DNA from: Lycium barbarum
Taxonomy: Eukaryota > Streptophyta > Magnoliopsida > Solanales > Solanaceae
Direction of reading: 5' to 3'
DNA: 64,000 nucleotides
Assembly (NCBI RefSeq): GCF_019175385.1
Contig: NC_083337.1
Location: 21,623,885 to 21,687,884 of the forward strand
The notes under the pieces were generated by a model. That model was not told the origin of the DNA. It worked only from the letters and a program-made list of their open reading frames with translations, and did not search any database. The position numbers and the translations under genes were made by a program. This document shows, piece after piece, positions 22,495-33,167 of the stretch (position 1 is the stretch's first letter; each line of letters begins with the position of its first letter).

Positions 22495-23451
22495 GGCCAA
22501 GACCCTCATTTTTTACCCCAAATATTTCCCAAAATTCAAAAATCTTATAGGGGTATGAGTATATCATAAAATTGAGGGTTGTGAGTAATTTTCATGTGGC
22601 GGAGTATTAGTTTAGGTTCGGATAGCATGTAGTTGTGATTATAGTATTGTTTTACGGTGGATTTTGGCTTGGATTCAAAGCAAATATTGAAGATCATGCT
22701 GTTCTAGTAAGAATAAGGTACGAATCTCTCTTTGTTTGTATTAATTTAGGTTTATTTACAAAGATAGAGCTATTAAATGATCGTATAATGAATTTGTTGG
22801 TTGAGAAATCGGATAAACATCGTGTGGGATGTTTTATGGAATATTTTAGTACGGATGATGATGTTGTTGATGTTAGTGTTGTTGTTGTTGTTGTTGGTTG
22901 TTGGAATTTTGATTTCGGGCTAGGGATATAAACAGGGGAGATGCTACCCGAATTTTGGCAGATTCTGAAAGGATTTAATTTTAAGGCTTAAGACAAGCAT
23001 ATGACGATAAGCCTAATGATAGCATGAATGGTTTTATATGTAGATTACGAGACTATAGCATGAATGGTTTTATATCTATATTACGAGACTACGACTGATC
23101 TTGTGTAGATTACGAGGCAGGAAGTAGGTTGGAAAGTTGGGAAGTAAGCTTCAGGTATGTTAAGGCTATTCTTTGTTTTCTTGGCATGATTCCATATATG
23201 GTAAGAGTGTAATGGACCTTGTGACTAGGGATTTATCAAAGTAGAGCTTGTCATTTTGTTGCGTAGTTTCAGAGGGATATGTTAATCTTTTCTGAGGGGC
23301 CATATCCCCCGCCCCCCATATCCTTGAGTTTATAGAGAGACGGAAGAGGCATGTTATAGTATTAGTACTTTTTAAGCATATGCATGTTATAGTATCAGTA
23401 TTTTTAAGCATATGCATGGTATAATGCATGATCTATATATACATTTTCTTT

Positions 23452-23700
23452 AGCCTGACCACTTGGTCAGTAGGACATTTTTATTTAGCCTGGCCACTTG
23501 GTCAGTGAGATATTTTTATTTTGGCTGGCCTACGGGTCAGTGAGACAGATATGCCTGGCCTACGGGTCAGTCAGATAGATATACCTGGCCTACGGGTAAG
23601 TGAGACAGATTGCCTGGCCGACCAGCCAGTGAGACATATTGCCTGGCTACTTGGACAGTGAGATTTTACAGTTGCCTGGCCACCTTGTCATTGAGATATA
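23452..23700 (+). repeat. About 30-bp tandem repeats in element A LTR
   Basis: Roughly eight units built on GCCTGGCC, a short linker, then GGTCAGTGAGA and an AT-rich spacer. The 3' LTR has the same tract at 51203-51450 with diverged units. The tract lies between the donor-like and acceptor-like sites. Confidence 0.85.
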
Positions 23701-24378
23701 TGTAATAGTATTATTATGCATTTCATATGAGACAGGTCTGGAGAGATATTCAGGGCATTTTTTTTGCCTCCAGATTGTATTATTTTCAGTTCAATTTCAA
23801 TGATCGTTGCCTTACATACTCGGTACATTATTTCGTACTGGCGTCCCTTTTGCCGGGGGTGCTTCATTCATCCCGGCAGGTACAAATCGACAGATTGATA
23901 GACCTCCCCAATAGGCAGGATCTGACATCAACTGATTGGTGAGCTCCCTTTCTGTTCGGAGTTGCCAGGTCCTTTGGAGTTTTCCCTTTTGATTCCAGAT
24001 TGTATGGTACAGTCACACATCTCCCTAGAGGCTTGTAGACGAGTCCTGTATATAGTGTGTCTGTGTGATCGCCTTGTCGGTTTGTGTAAGTCCGTTAGAT
24101 ACTTTTGGCTTTGTACAATCATAGCAGGCTCGTCGGCTTGCTCTGTTGTGTATATATATTTTGGGTGTGTATGCCTAGTTCAGACGAGATAGTCAGTATT
24201 CATATATATATCCAGATTGAGGCCTCGCTGGCTTATTGATGTTGTTTGTGTGCAGGCAGGCCTTACTGGCTTAACTCGGGGGTTACTCCCAAAAGTTTAA
24301 GATTTAGAGTGGTTCGCTGGGGCCTAGTTTGGCATCGAGTGCCAGTCACGCCACTCCAGATTTGGGGCGTGAAAAACT

Positions 24379-24390
24379 TGGTATCAGAGC
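24379..24390 (+). other. Element A primer-binding site
   Basis: TGGTATCAGAGC starts 4 nt after the end of the 5' LTR, the same 12-mer and spacing as in TE1 and E. It indicates priming by initiator methionine tRNA. Confidence 0.93.
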
Positions 24391-24433
24391 AGGTCTGTCC
24401 TAGGGGGTCTACAAGTCATGTCTAGTAGAGTGT

Positions 24434-24470
24434 TGTTTATAGATGTTTTGTGCACCACATCATATAAACA
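24434..24470 (+). promoter_or_regulatory. Element A leader hairpin
   Basis: TGTTTATAGATGT pairs with ACATCATATAAACA, with one bulged base, around a loop containing GTGCAC. It lies 43 nt after the primer site, as in TE1. Element B is inserted 13 bp downstream. This is the copy in a coding (autonomous-type) element, which makes a packaging role plausible for the shared hairpin. Confidence 0.55.
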
Positions 24471-24483
24471 CAAAGCTACAAGG

Positions 24484-26074
24484 TGTTACACCCGGAGTTC
24501 TGTACGTTGAAATTCGTAAGTGCTGGTTGTTTCAAGTATGGACTTTGGAGTTGCCTTCAATGGTATATATATGGTTGCATATGTTTATCATATGGTCATG
24601 AAGGCTTAGTTCATATAGTAAGTGGTGAGAGGATTGGAGAGCAGGTGAGTTACGAAAACTATGTTTGTTGGTCCAATTTGGAGAAAGAGTATCTTTTAGA
24701 ATATGACGAGTTTTGAGGCCAAGAAAAAGTCTAGTTTCCAATGCAACAAACGCTCATCGGTACGCCACTGGAGGAAGGAGATATGGACGTTATAAGTCGG
24801 GCTGGCAAGCTAGAATTTTGGTCTGCGCGAACGCGCCAGCACTAGGCGCAAATGTGCAGAAAGATGGCAGCCAACTCAGTGTGAACGTGCTGAGCAATTT
24901 TTAGGTCGGTGCAACCCGACCCTAGAATCTTATAAAAAGGGGTTTAACCCCTTATTTCCTTCAAACCACCCCTGAAAATCACCCCAATCTTCTGAAAATT
25001 TCCTCCAACTTCTGCATATCAAATTTTAACACTGATTCTAGTCCAGACAGCGTATAGTTGTGGTTACAAAATCATATAGCGACGAGCCTTGGCTCAAGTT
25101 CAAGGAGAAAAGTGAAGATATTGTAGTTATAGCGGGAGTAAGGTATGAATCTCTCCCTATTAATATTTATTTTGGTTTATTTACTAAGATAAAACTACTA
25201 AATAGTCGTATAACAAGTTGTTAGTTAAGGAATTTGGAAAAACATCGTGTAGGATGTTTCATAGAGCATAATGGTGTTGGTAATGATGTTGTTGATGCTG
25301 GTATTGTTGTTGGTTGTTGAATTGTGATTTCGGGCTAGGCATATATATAGGGGAGATGTTGCCCGAATTTTGGCAAATTCTAATGGAAATAAATTAACGA
25401 TTTGAGATGGGCGTATGACTTTGAGCCTAACCATAGTACGAATGGTTTGTATGTAGATTTAAGAGCCTGGAAGGATGAACGATGAATCACCAAGGAGACC
25501 GAAAGGTATGTTAAGCCTAGTCCCTTTCTTTCTAAAGGCATGATTCCTACACTATGACTCCATACATGTCTTCCATAACATCCTTGTCCCATAAAGCTAG
25601 AAGTTCCCGGTTCTCAAGGTTTTGTGATGATAAAGATAAGATGTTTTCTGTGATTACTGTGGTGACAATGACGACTCCTTTCTTGTGAACTTATACATAT
25701 TTTCCATGATGTCCATTTTTTCCCAAAAGCTAGAGATTCATAATTCATAAAGTTTCTTATGAGGTTAAAGAAAATTATGTTTTCATGATGATAACGATGA
25801 TGATGATTCCGTTTCTAGCAGTTTCAAAGTTTATGGTTTTACTGCTATTAAATGCCAAAGCCTATGGATTTGATGCTAATAAGAGATTCTTGAGATTATT
25901 TCATGTTTCCCTTGATTTTACTCATTGTTGTTGATCCACCTTATAATCATTGTTCCTTCAAGGTGAGACATAGCGATGATGACTTTCCATAATATAATCA
26001 GAGGTTACCGTCCTTACGTCACTCCGATAAAGTGGTAACGTTTATTTGGGCTCTCATGCATGCTGCTTATATGA

Positions 26075-26150
<76 letters not shown>

Positions 26151-26312
26151 AAAGGGATATGGGAAAAGGGCGAGGCGTTATATATGCATAACCACCTGAT
26201 CAGTTGGTACATTATGATATCGTCCCGGTCGCGGGATATATTAGTATGGATCGGGCTACACGTTTCGTAGCAGTATAATTTATTTATGGATCGGACTGCA
26301 CGTTCCGCAGCA

Positions 26313-26364
<52 letters not shown>

Positions 26365-27063
26365 TCGGTAGCACTATTATGACATATGTATATGAGAAAT
26401 GTTTCTTTTGAAAGCTAAGCATGCATGATATCCGTGGTATGAGGCAATCAGATGTACATGTTATCTCTTTATCTCATGTAATGTTCCATACTTTTTGTTA
26501 TGTTGTTATTCATGCCTTACATACTCAGTACACTATTCGTACTGACGTCCTTTCTTATGGACGCTGCGTTCATGCTCGCAAGATCAGGTAGCCAGCCAGA
26601 CGATCCAAACCAGTAGGATATCCCCTCAGTCACAGTCGGTGCACTCCATTGGTCTGGAGTTGCAGCCCTTTTTGGTATGCTATTTTTCTATGTAGATATG
26701 TGGGTATGGCAGGGCCTTGTCCCGTCTTTTCTATAGTTTATGTTCCATAGATGTCCGTAGACAGTGGTGTATAGTGGGAACGTCATATCATTTTGTGGTC
26801 CCTCATTCTATGTACAGTACATGTAGTGGCCATATTGGACTGCGTTGTCATTGTTTGCATGTATGCTTATATGTATCCATGTGTATAATTTATGAGTTTT
26901 CGAGGTAGAATTTATTGCATAAATCTTACAGCAGATGCTATCACTCAGATATAAGTTTGAAATGGGCCACCAGGTACTCAGCATAAGGCAAAGTACAAGC
27001 GTAGGGGCGCTTGGTCAGTAGCGATCGGGCACTCTTCACGGCCCATTGGTTTGGGCCGTGACA
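24484..27063 (+). repeat. Element B 5' LTR (2580 bp)
   Basis: Starts TGTTACACCCGGAG and ends TTTGGGCCGTGACA. Contains a GCGAACGCGCC-type word cluster (24824-24898), inverted repeat and TATAAAAA (24904-24939), donor-like AAG|GTATGAATC (25142/25143), a 49-nt candidate mini-exon 25457-25505, TA microsatellites (26080-26145, 26316-26358) and an acceptor-like block (CTGAC 26542-26546) whose CGCAG has mutated to CGCAAG. The 3' LTR keeps CGCAG. Confidence 0.9.
24904..24939 (+). promoter_or_regulatory. Element B 5' LTR core promoter
   Basis: GGTCGG and CCGACC (24904-24909, 24916-24921) form an inverted repeat 9 bp before TATAAAAAG. The 3' LTR keeps the TATA box (38506-38514) but its stem has decayed. 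Position relative to the word cluster matches elements A and D. Confidence 0.6.
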
Positions 27064-27067
27064 AAAG

Positions 27068-27079
27068 TGGTAACAGAGC
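27068..27079 (+). other. Element B primer-binding site, one mismatch
   Basis: TGGTAACAGAGC lies 4 nt after the 5' LTR. It differs from TGGTATCAGAGC at one base, which is probably a post-insertion mutation. Confidence 0.85.
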
Positions 27080-27155
27080 AGTTCGTTCTAGGGTTTTCTA
27101 CAAACCATGTCTGGTAGAGTCCTGTTTATGGGTGTGAAGCCGACCATACTTATAA

Positions 27156-27540
27156 TGTCACGACCCAACCCCGTAGGCCGTGACTGGTGCTCGAACTGGG
27201 CACCCGTATACTAACCAGTTACATATAACATCAAACTGAAACTACGACAAAACGGAAACTTATAAAGGAACTCCAAAGTTCGTAACATCATCATATATAA
27301 ATACTTCCAGATCAACGGTCTCCTGAGGAGTCACAACTAATCATATCATGAAATAATACGCAAGCCGACAAGGCTGCCATCACATATCAATATCGTTTGC
27401 AAGCCGACAAGGCTGCTACTAGAGACGAACATCATACCACAGCACATCGTATAGATACAGCTGAACATAAACCATACACAACCCACACATATGTCTATAG
27501 ACCTCTAAGAGTACGAATAGCGAAATATGACGGGATAGCG
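27156..27540 (-). repeat. E-type LTR fragment inside element B
   Basis: Begins TGTCACGACCCAACC in plus orientation and follows the E LTR (for example CTCCTGAGGAGTCACAACTAATCA and GCAAGCCGACAAGGCTGC-like words). It stops near 27540 at GACGGGATAG and joins the tail of F. It interrupts the right arm of B's leader hairpin (after CTTATAA), leaving TATAA (27151-27155) as a candidate one-sided target duplicate. Confidence 0.8.
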
Positions 27541-27617
27541 AAATTACAGAATTTTAAACTTGGGTTGCCTCCCAAGAAGCGCTTAATTTAACATCACAGC
27601 ACGACGGTGTTATCAGT

Positions 27618-28058
27618 TTACTCTTGGTCGGGACTCGCCACTTCAGCATTCGTCCCAAGGTGCTTCAACCGATATCGATCCACAATCATATCTCCGTCAA
27701 TCGTACCATGGTAGTGTTTCACCCTCTGCCCATTCACGTTTAATGTCCGAGTTCCGTCTTCAGACTTCACTTCAATAGCTCCATGGGGTGAGACACTTAC
27801 TACTTCAAAGAGACCTGACCACCGTGATTTCAATTTGCCCGGAAGCAGCTTCAATCTAGAATTAAACAGCAAGACGGGGTCACCCTTGTAGAATTCCTGC
27901 TTCAGGATTTTCTTGTCATGATATTGCTTCGTCCTCTCTTTGTATTGAGCTGCACTTTCATATGCCTGATAGCGGAACTCATCCATCTCATTGAGCTGAA
28001 ACAACCTGAGTTTGGTCGCTTCTTCCCAATTCATGTTCAACTTCTTCAAGGCCCACAT
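27618..28058 (-). pseudogene. Element F integrase C-terminal region
   Basis: A 146-residue frame rich in charged residues includes KQYHDKKILKQEF, DPVLLFNSRLKLLPGKLKSR and a beta-rich end, the usual C-terminal DNA-binding part of gypsy integrase in the Athila lineage. It is the last coding part of pol; no env-like frame follows before the tail. The segment upstream is in a different frame with an intervening stop, so pol is broken here. Confidence 0.8.
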
Positions 28059-28118
28059 GGACTTATGTTCAAGTTCAAGTGGTAGGTGACATGCCTTTCC
28101 GAAAACTAGCTTGAAGGG

Positions 28119-28621
28119 TCAAGTCCCAATTTGAGTCTTGAAGGCAGTCCGGTAAGCCCATAGAGCATCATCGAGCTTGCGGGCCCAATTAGTTCTATTT
28201 GCGTTCATCGTCTTTGCTAAAATACTCTTTATCTCCCGATTAGAGACTTCAACTTGCCCGCTTGTCTGAGGATGATACGAGGTTGCCACCCTATGCTTGA
28301 CTCCATACTTCTCCATCGATCCCGTAAGGGCTTTACTGCAAAAGTCAGAACCACCATCACTGATTATTGCCCTTGGGGTACCAAAACAGTAAATATGTTA
28401 TTTTTCAAGAATCTCATGACACTCTTGGCTTCATTATTAGGTAAAGCCACCGCTTCTACCTATTTGAAGACATAATCAACAGCCACCAAGATGTATTTCA
28501 TGCCACTAGAGCTTACAAAGGGACCCATAAAATCAATTCCCCACACATCGAACACTTCAACTTCCATTACAAAGTTCATAGGCATCTCTTGCCTCCTACC
28601 AATATTCCCCTGCCTTTGGCA
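28119..28621 (-). pseudogene. Element F integrase catalytic core, broken
   Basis: The frame ending at 28119 has [20 protein letters not shown], the conserved stretch that contains the catalytic Glu region of retroviral-type integrases. Upstream, the strand reads through the first catalytic Asp region ([11 protein letters not shown]) with an in-frame stop at 28460-28462 where the family has Trp, plus frame changes near 28380. The DDE core is therefore present only as fragments. Confidence 0.75.
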
Positions 28622-29515
28622 CTAATCGCAAGAACGCACCATCAGATTAGCATCATGAAAGAGAGTATTCCAATAATAACCACATTCGAGGACCTTTGCA
28701 GCAGTCCTCGTACCACTATGATATCCCCCAACTAGAGAGTCGTGGTAAGCCTTCAGAATCTCCAAGACCTCACTCTCTAGGACACAACGCCGAATAATGT
28801 TATCAGCGCAAGTTCTGAATAAGTATGTTTCATCCCAATAGTATTGGAGAACATCCCGCAAAAACTTCTTTTTCTGATACAATTTTATCTCATCAGGAAT
28901 GACACCAGTCACCAAGTAGTTAGGAAAATCGTCAAACCAAGGTGCCACCTGCATAGACACTGCAAAAACATGCTCGTCTGAAAACGCATCTTCAATGTCA
29001 AGTTCTTCTGCTGGCACCCCAGTTTCTTCAAGCCTAGAGAGATGATCTGCGACTTGATTTTCGGATCCATTTCGATCTTTTACTTCGAAGCCAAACTCTT
29101 GTAACAGAAGGACCCAACGAATCAGTCGCGGCTTAGCTTCCTTCTTTCCCATCAAATACCTCAATGCAGTATGGTCAGTGTACACCATAACCTTGGACCC
29201 CAGCAAATAGGAACGAAACTTCTCAAAAGCATAAACTATTGCAAGAAGTTCTTGCTCGGTCACCGTGTAGTTCATCTGCGCCGCATTAAGTGTCCTACTA
29301 GCATAGTAGATCGGGTGCATAATTTTGTTGTGCCTCTGACCAAGCACAACACCTATTCCAAACCCACTAGCATCACACATCTGTTCAAAAGGTAATGACC
29401 AATCCAGAGTAACAATCACGGGAGCAGTAGTGAGGCGCTCCTTCAATTCATCAAACACCTTTCGGCAGTTGTCATCAAATACAAACTTAGCCTCTTTTTC
29501 AAGAAGCTTGCACAT
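28622..29515 (-). pseudogene. Element F RNase H and integrase zinc-binding domain
   Basis: This 297-residue frame starts in the connection region, includes the RNase H signature [14 protein letters not shown] and [10 protein letters not shown] with catalytic acidic residues in place, then DHLSRLE marking the end of RNase H. The C-terminal quarter has the HHCC-type zinc region ([12 protein letters not shown], then RSCD). The frame ends at a stop where CDQC would continue, consistent with a CAG to TAG change. Confidence 0.85.
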
Positions 29516-29581
29516 CGGGTTAGCAATCTTGGAGAAATCCTTGATGAAGGGCCTGTAGAACCCAGCATGTCCTAAAAAACT

Positions 29582-30531
29582 TCAGACACCTTTGACTGAG
29601 ATAGGTGGAGGAAGTTTCGCAATCACATCTATCTTCGCTTGATCGACCTCTATTCCCTTTTCAGAGATTTTGTGATCGAGAAAGATCCCTTCCTTCACCA
29701 TAAAGTGGCACTTCTCCCAATTTAGCGCGAGATTCGTCTCCTCGCATCTTTTCAACACTTGAACCAGATGGTCAAGACAATCATCAAATGAATCACCCAC
29801 AATAGAGAAATCATCCATAAATTCCTCCAAGAAATCCTCTACCATGTTAGAAAAAATCGACATCATGCACCTCTGAAACGTGGCTAGTGCATTACACAAC
29901 CCGAATGGCATTCGGTTGAACGCAAACGTCCCATACGGATACGTAAAAGTCGTCTTTTGTTGATCTTCCAAAGCAATGTTGATCTGATTATAGCCCGAGT
30001 ATCCATCTAGGAAGCAATAGTAAGACCTCCCAGCCAGCCTATCTAGCATCTGATCGATGAAAGCCATGGGAAAATAGTCTTTACACGTGGCAGCATTCAA
30101 CTTCCTATAATCCATGCAAACACACGCCACCCAGTAACTATACGAGTGGGAATTAGCTCATTCTTTGCATTAGGCACCATATTGATACCTCCTTTCTTTG
30201 GTACACATTAAACATGACCTACCCACTTGCTGTCTGTAATCGGATACACTACCCCAACATCTAACCACTTTATGATCACTTTTTTCACGACCTCTTGCAT
30301 GTTCTAGTTCAATCTTCGCTGATGCTGAACACTCAGCTTGCTATCCTCCTTTAGTTGAATTTTATACTCACAAATACCAGAAGGAATACTCCGAATGTCT
30401 GCTATGGTCCACCCAATAGCACGTCTGTACTCGCGCAAAATCTCCACTAGACGCTCTATTTGTTCCCCAGTCAATAATGCTAAAATAATTACTGGCAATA
30501 TCTTGTTCGGACCAAGGAACTCATACCTCAA
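29582..30531 (-). pseudogene. Element F reverse transcriptase
   Basis: Two frames cover it. The N-terminal piece 30531-30304 has GWTIADIRSIPSGICEYKI. The main piece 30130-29582 has CMDYRKLNAATCKDYFPM, FLDGYSGYNQI with the first catalytic Asp, FNRMPFGLCNALATFQ, and FMDDFSIVGD as the YXDD box. Phe in place of Tyr and the DDFS context are usual in Athila-like elements. The gap between pieces contains stops, and a stop also follows VKGV. The active-site residues themselves remain. Confidence 0.85.
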
Positions 30532-30543
30532 ATGTGATGGGAG

Positions 30544-31233
30544 CTACTTGAGCTCAAGCGTTGGAGGCTCAACAATAGAAGGCTTAGCTGGTGGAGGAGT
30601 TCTATTTGCAAGATCAAGATCAAGCTTTCTTGGGTGATAAGTGTAAGAATCTCGACCCTCAAGCGCGTTTATAGTTTCCACGTAGCCCTCCATATAAGAA
30701 GCATCAAAATTTATCGGAACTGCAGCGAGAGCTTCTCCCAAACATTCTTCTTCCATTTTATGTTCAACATCATCATCAATCCCATCAAACGAATCAATAA
30801 CCGAGATACTCTCATAAGCGCTTGGCAACTTCATCCCCTTGCTTGCTTGGAAAGTTACTTCTTCATCATTCACTCGGAACTTAATTTCATTCTTTTCAGA
30901 ATCCATAAGCGCTCTTCCCGTAGCAAGGAACGGTTTTCCCAAGATAATGGGAATATCTCTATCCACTGCACAATCCAGAATCACGAAATTAGCAGGCTAC
31001 ATGAACTTACCCACTTGCACTCACACATCATCTATGACTCCAATTGGCTTCTTGATAGATCTGTCTGCCATCTGTAGTCGCATAGAAGTCGGTCTAGGGG
31101 TCCCCAATACAGATGGTTTGAAAATAGCAAGGGGCATCAAGTTAATACTCGCCCCATTATCACACGGAGCACGGGCGCATGCATGAAGCCTAATATTGCA
31201 CGGAATAGTGAACGCCCCTGGGTCTCCCTTCTT
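30544..31233 (-). pseudogene. Element F protease region
   Basis: Around 31140-31170 the minus strand encodes DNGASINLMPLAIF, the aspartic protease active-site region (D-x-G-A form). The 30984-30544 frame continues with DCAVDRDIPIILGKPFLATG and a Pro-rich end leading to RT. In-frame stops separate the two. This is the normal position of the protease, between gag and RT. Confidence 0.75.
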
Positions 31234-31907
31234 CTAAACTGTGGTGGAAGCAATAATTGAACTCACTCGATGGGTTAAATTCACTGTTTCATGTTGAACA
31301 AACCTTTTCTTTGTAAGCAGGTCTTTCAAAAACTTAGCAAATCCGGGAATCTCTTTGACAGCATCTACGAATGGAAAATTCATTGTTAACTGCTTCAAGT
31401 GATCATAGAACTTCTGACACTTAGCATCATCATTCTTCTTTGCCAACCTCTGAGGAAAGGGAGGCTTTGCTTTGTGCGTCTGAGTCAAAGGGCGAAGAGC
31501 TCCTTTTATCGTGTGTTTCCTTGTATCAGCAGCAACTTTTGGAATATCAACAACGTTTTCTTTACCTTGGACTTCCTCATCAATAATAGGCACTTCAGAA
31601 CACACCTTTTCTTCCTCAATAATAGGTTCTAGATCAACCACATTCTTGTCAGCACCTTGAAGTATTTTACCACTCCTTGTACTAATAGCAAAATCACGTC
31701 CACTCCCCCACTATTCTTCAGGTTTCGAATAGTATGACTAGGAAGCCCTCCTTTTCTAGCAGGATGCTGTTCTCTAGAAAGATCACGTATTTGTTGTTTA
31801 AGATTCTGAATAGCTACTGAATGAGAGACCACCGTCTCTGAAAGCCCAGATAATGTATTTTCAGAGTTCATCTGACTTGCTAACACTTTCTCAAGCATTG
31901 ACTCCAA
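31234..31907 (-). pseudogene. Element F gag-protease linker, frameshifted
   Basis: Two overlapping frames (31907-31629 and 31641-31234) carry the linker, including QIRDLSREQHPARKGGLPS and KPPFPQRLAKKNDDAKCQKF, both usual in Athila-like polyproteins ahead of the protease. The change of frame near 31635 and at the gag end near 31890 shows small indels. Confidence 0.75.
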
Positions 31908-33055
31908 CCTCGAACTACCTTGATCATTAGATTGCCCTTTTGGTGGATGTAAGGGTTGGAACTTCTGTTCCCAAAATTACCGTTATTGTTGTTGTATCTC
32001 CCTTGGTTCAGTCCACCATAGTTGTTGTTGTAGTTCCCTTGGTTGTTTTTATAGTTCCCTTGATTGTATGACCCCTGCCCTTGTTGGGGTCGCCAGTATC
32101 TCTGAATTGGCTTGGGAATCTCCCCCTTCGTTATGTAATCGGCATACTGAACATTCTCAACTTGCGGAGGGGGGCCCTTTTGATACGAACCCTTTGGGAC
32201 TTGGTACATTCCAAGCGGCATGCCTGTGATATCTTTACATACGTTCACCTTCTTCGCTTCTCTCTCATCAAGCCTATTCGTCAATAAAGAGAGACTAGTG
32301 GCCAATTGTGCTAATATCTGCTGCGCTTCCTGGCTATCTTTCACAATGTTTTGAATCAACGGTGTTCCAAGTGATAGTCCATCAGAATTACTTGAATGCC
32401 ATGTTTTGCTATGGGTAGTCAACAGGTTAAGTATATCAGTAATAGTAGCATAGGACTTATTCATGAAACACCCGCTGGCAGCATTATTGGCTATTGCTTG
32501 GGTCATAGGATCTAAACCTCTGTAAAATTTCTCCTTCAAAATCTGTTCTGGAAAACCATTGTTTGGACTCCTATCCAAATATTCCTTGTACCTGTCCCAA
32601 GCTTCAAAAAGTTGTTCCCCATTATGTTGTTTGAATTCATAAATCTGATCACGAATTTCAGCCCTTTTACTCGGGGGATACCACTTCCTGAGAAAAACTC
32701 CGACCATCTCTTCCCATGTAGCAATAGAGTTTCGGGGTAGCTTTGTGAACCATTTTCTTGCTTCTCCGGCTAACGAATATTTAAAAAGTTTCAGCCGGAC
32801 TGCTTCTTGAGTCACACCCCGTTGGATATGCTGAGAGCACACATCCAGAAAGTTTGTTATATGTTGGTGAGGGTCGCCATCGACTGCATTCCGAAAGTAT
32901 CCCTCTTGTTTGAGCATATGATAGAGGGAATTTCCAAACCTGATAGTAGTAGCAGTCACCCTCGGATTAACGATTGCAGATGCAAAGTCTTCATCTGCTT
33001 CTGGTTCATCAGCAAAAACTTTCTTGACTGGAAGTTCGTTGTTGGCCATCATCAC
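31880..33055 (-). pseudogene. Element F gag
   Basis: A 391-residue frame open from MMMANNELPVKK. Residues about 35-230 form the retrotransposon gag capsid domain, including HITNFLDVCSQHIQRGVT, LKLFKYSLAGEARKWFTKLP, TWEEMVGVFLRKWYPPSKRA and LFEAWDRYKEYLDRSPNNGF, as in Athila gag. The C-terminal third is an Asn/Gln/Gly/Tyr-rich low-complexity stretch. The frame itself is long and clean, but it runs off into a wrong frame at the end, so the polyprotein is not continuous. It is the best preserved coding segment in the window. Confidence 0.85.
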
Positions 33056-33144
33056 CTAGTTTACAAGGTAGCAAACGAGGTGTGTTGGAATATGACAAAA
33101 ACTTTAAGAAGAGTAAACACTATTTAGTAATTTCAAAACCATAT

Positions 33145-33162
33145 TCCTCGGCAACGACGCCA
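33145..33162 (-). other. Element F primer-binding site
   Basis: The minus strand reads TGGCGTCGTTGCCGAGGA, the variant of the GGCGCCGTTGCCGGGGA-type primer site used by Athila/Tat lineage elements. It sits 5 bp inside the LTR boundary at 33168. Confidence 0.88.
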
Positions 33163-33167
33163 AAATT

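Larger units (their letters stand above)
22231..24374 (+). repeat. Element A 5' LTR, second part
   Basis: Continues the LTR after element D (GAAGTAAGTC, parallel to 50063 in the 3' LTR). It holds a GCGAACGCG word cluster (22354-22450), an inverted repeat and TATATAGG (22459-22494), a 46-nt candidate mini-exon 23109-23154 ending CAG|GTATGTTAAGG, a 30-bp tandem repeat tract (23452-23700) and an acceptor-like block ending CGGCAG near 23880. The last bases GCGTGAAA stand for GCGTGACA of the 3' copy, a point mutation at the LTR end. Confidence 0.92.

Noticed and set aside
26046..26422. Open frames encoding long Tyr-Ile repeats
   Set aside because: Pure TA microsatellite read as codons; the same happens at 12234, 18225, 36595 and 39619.
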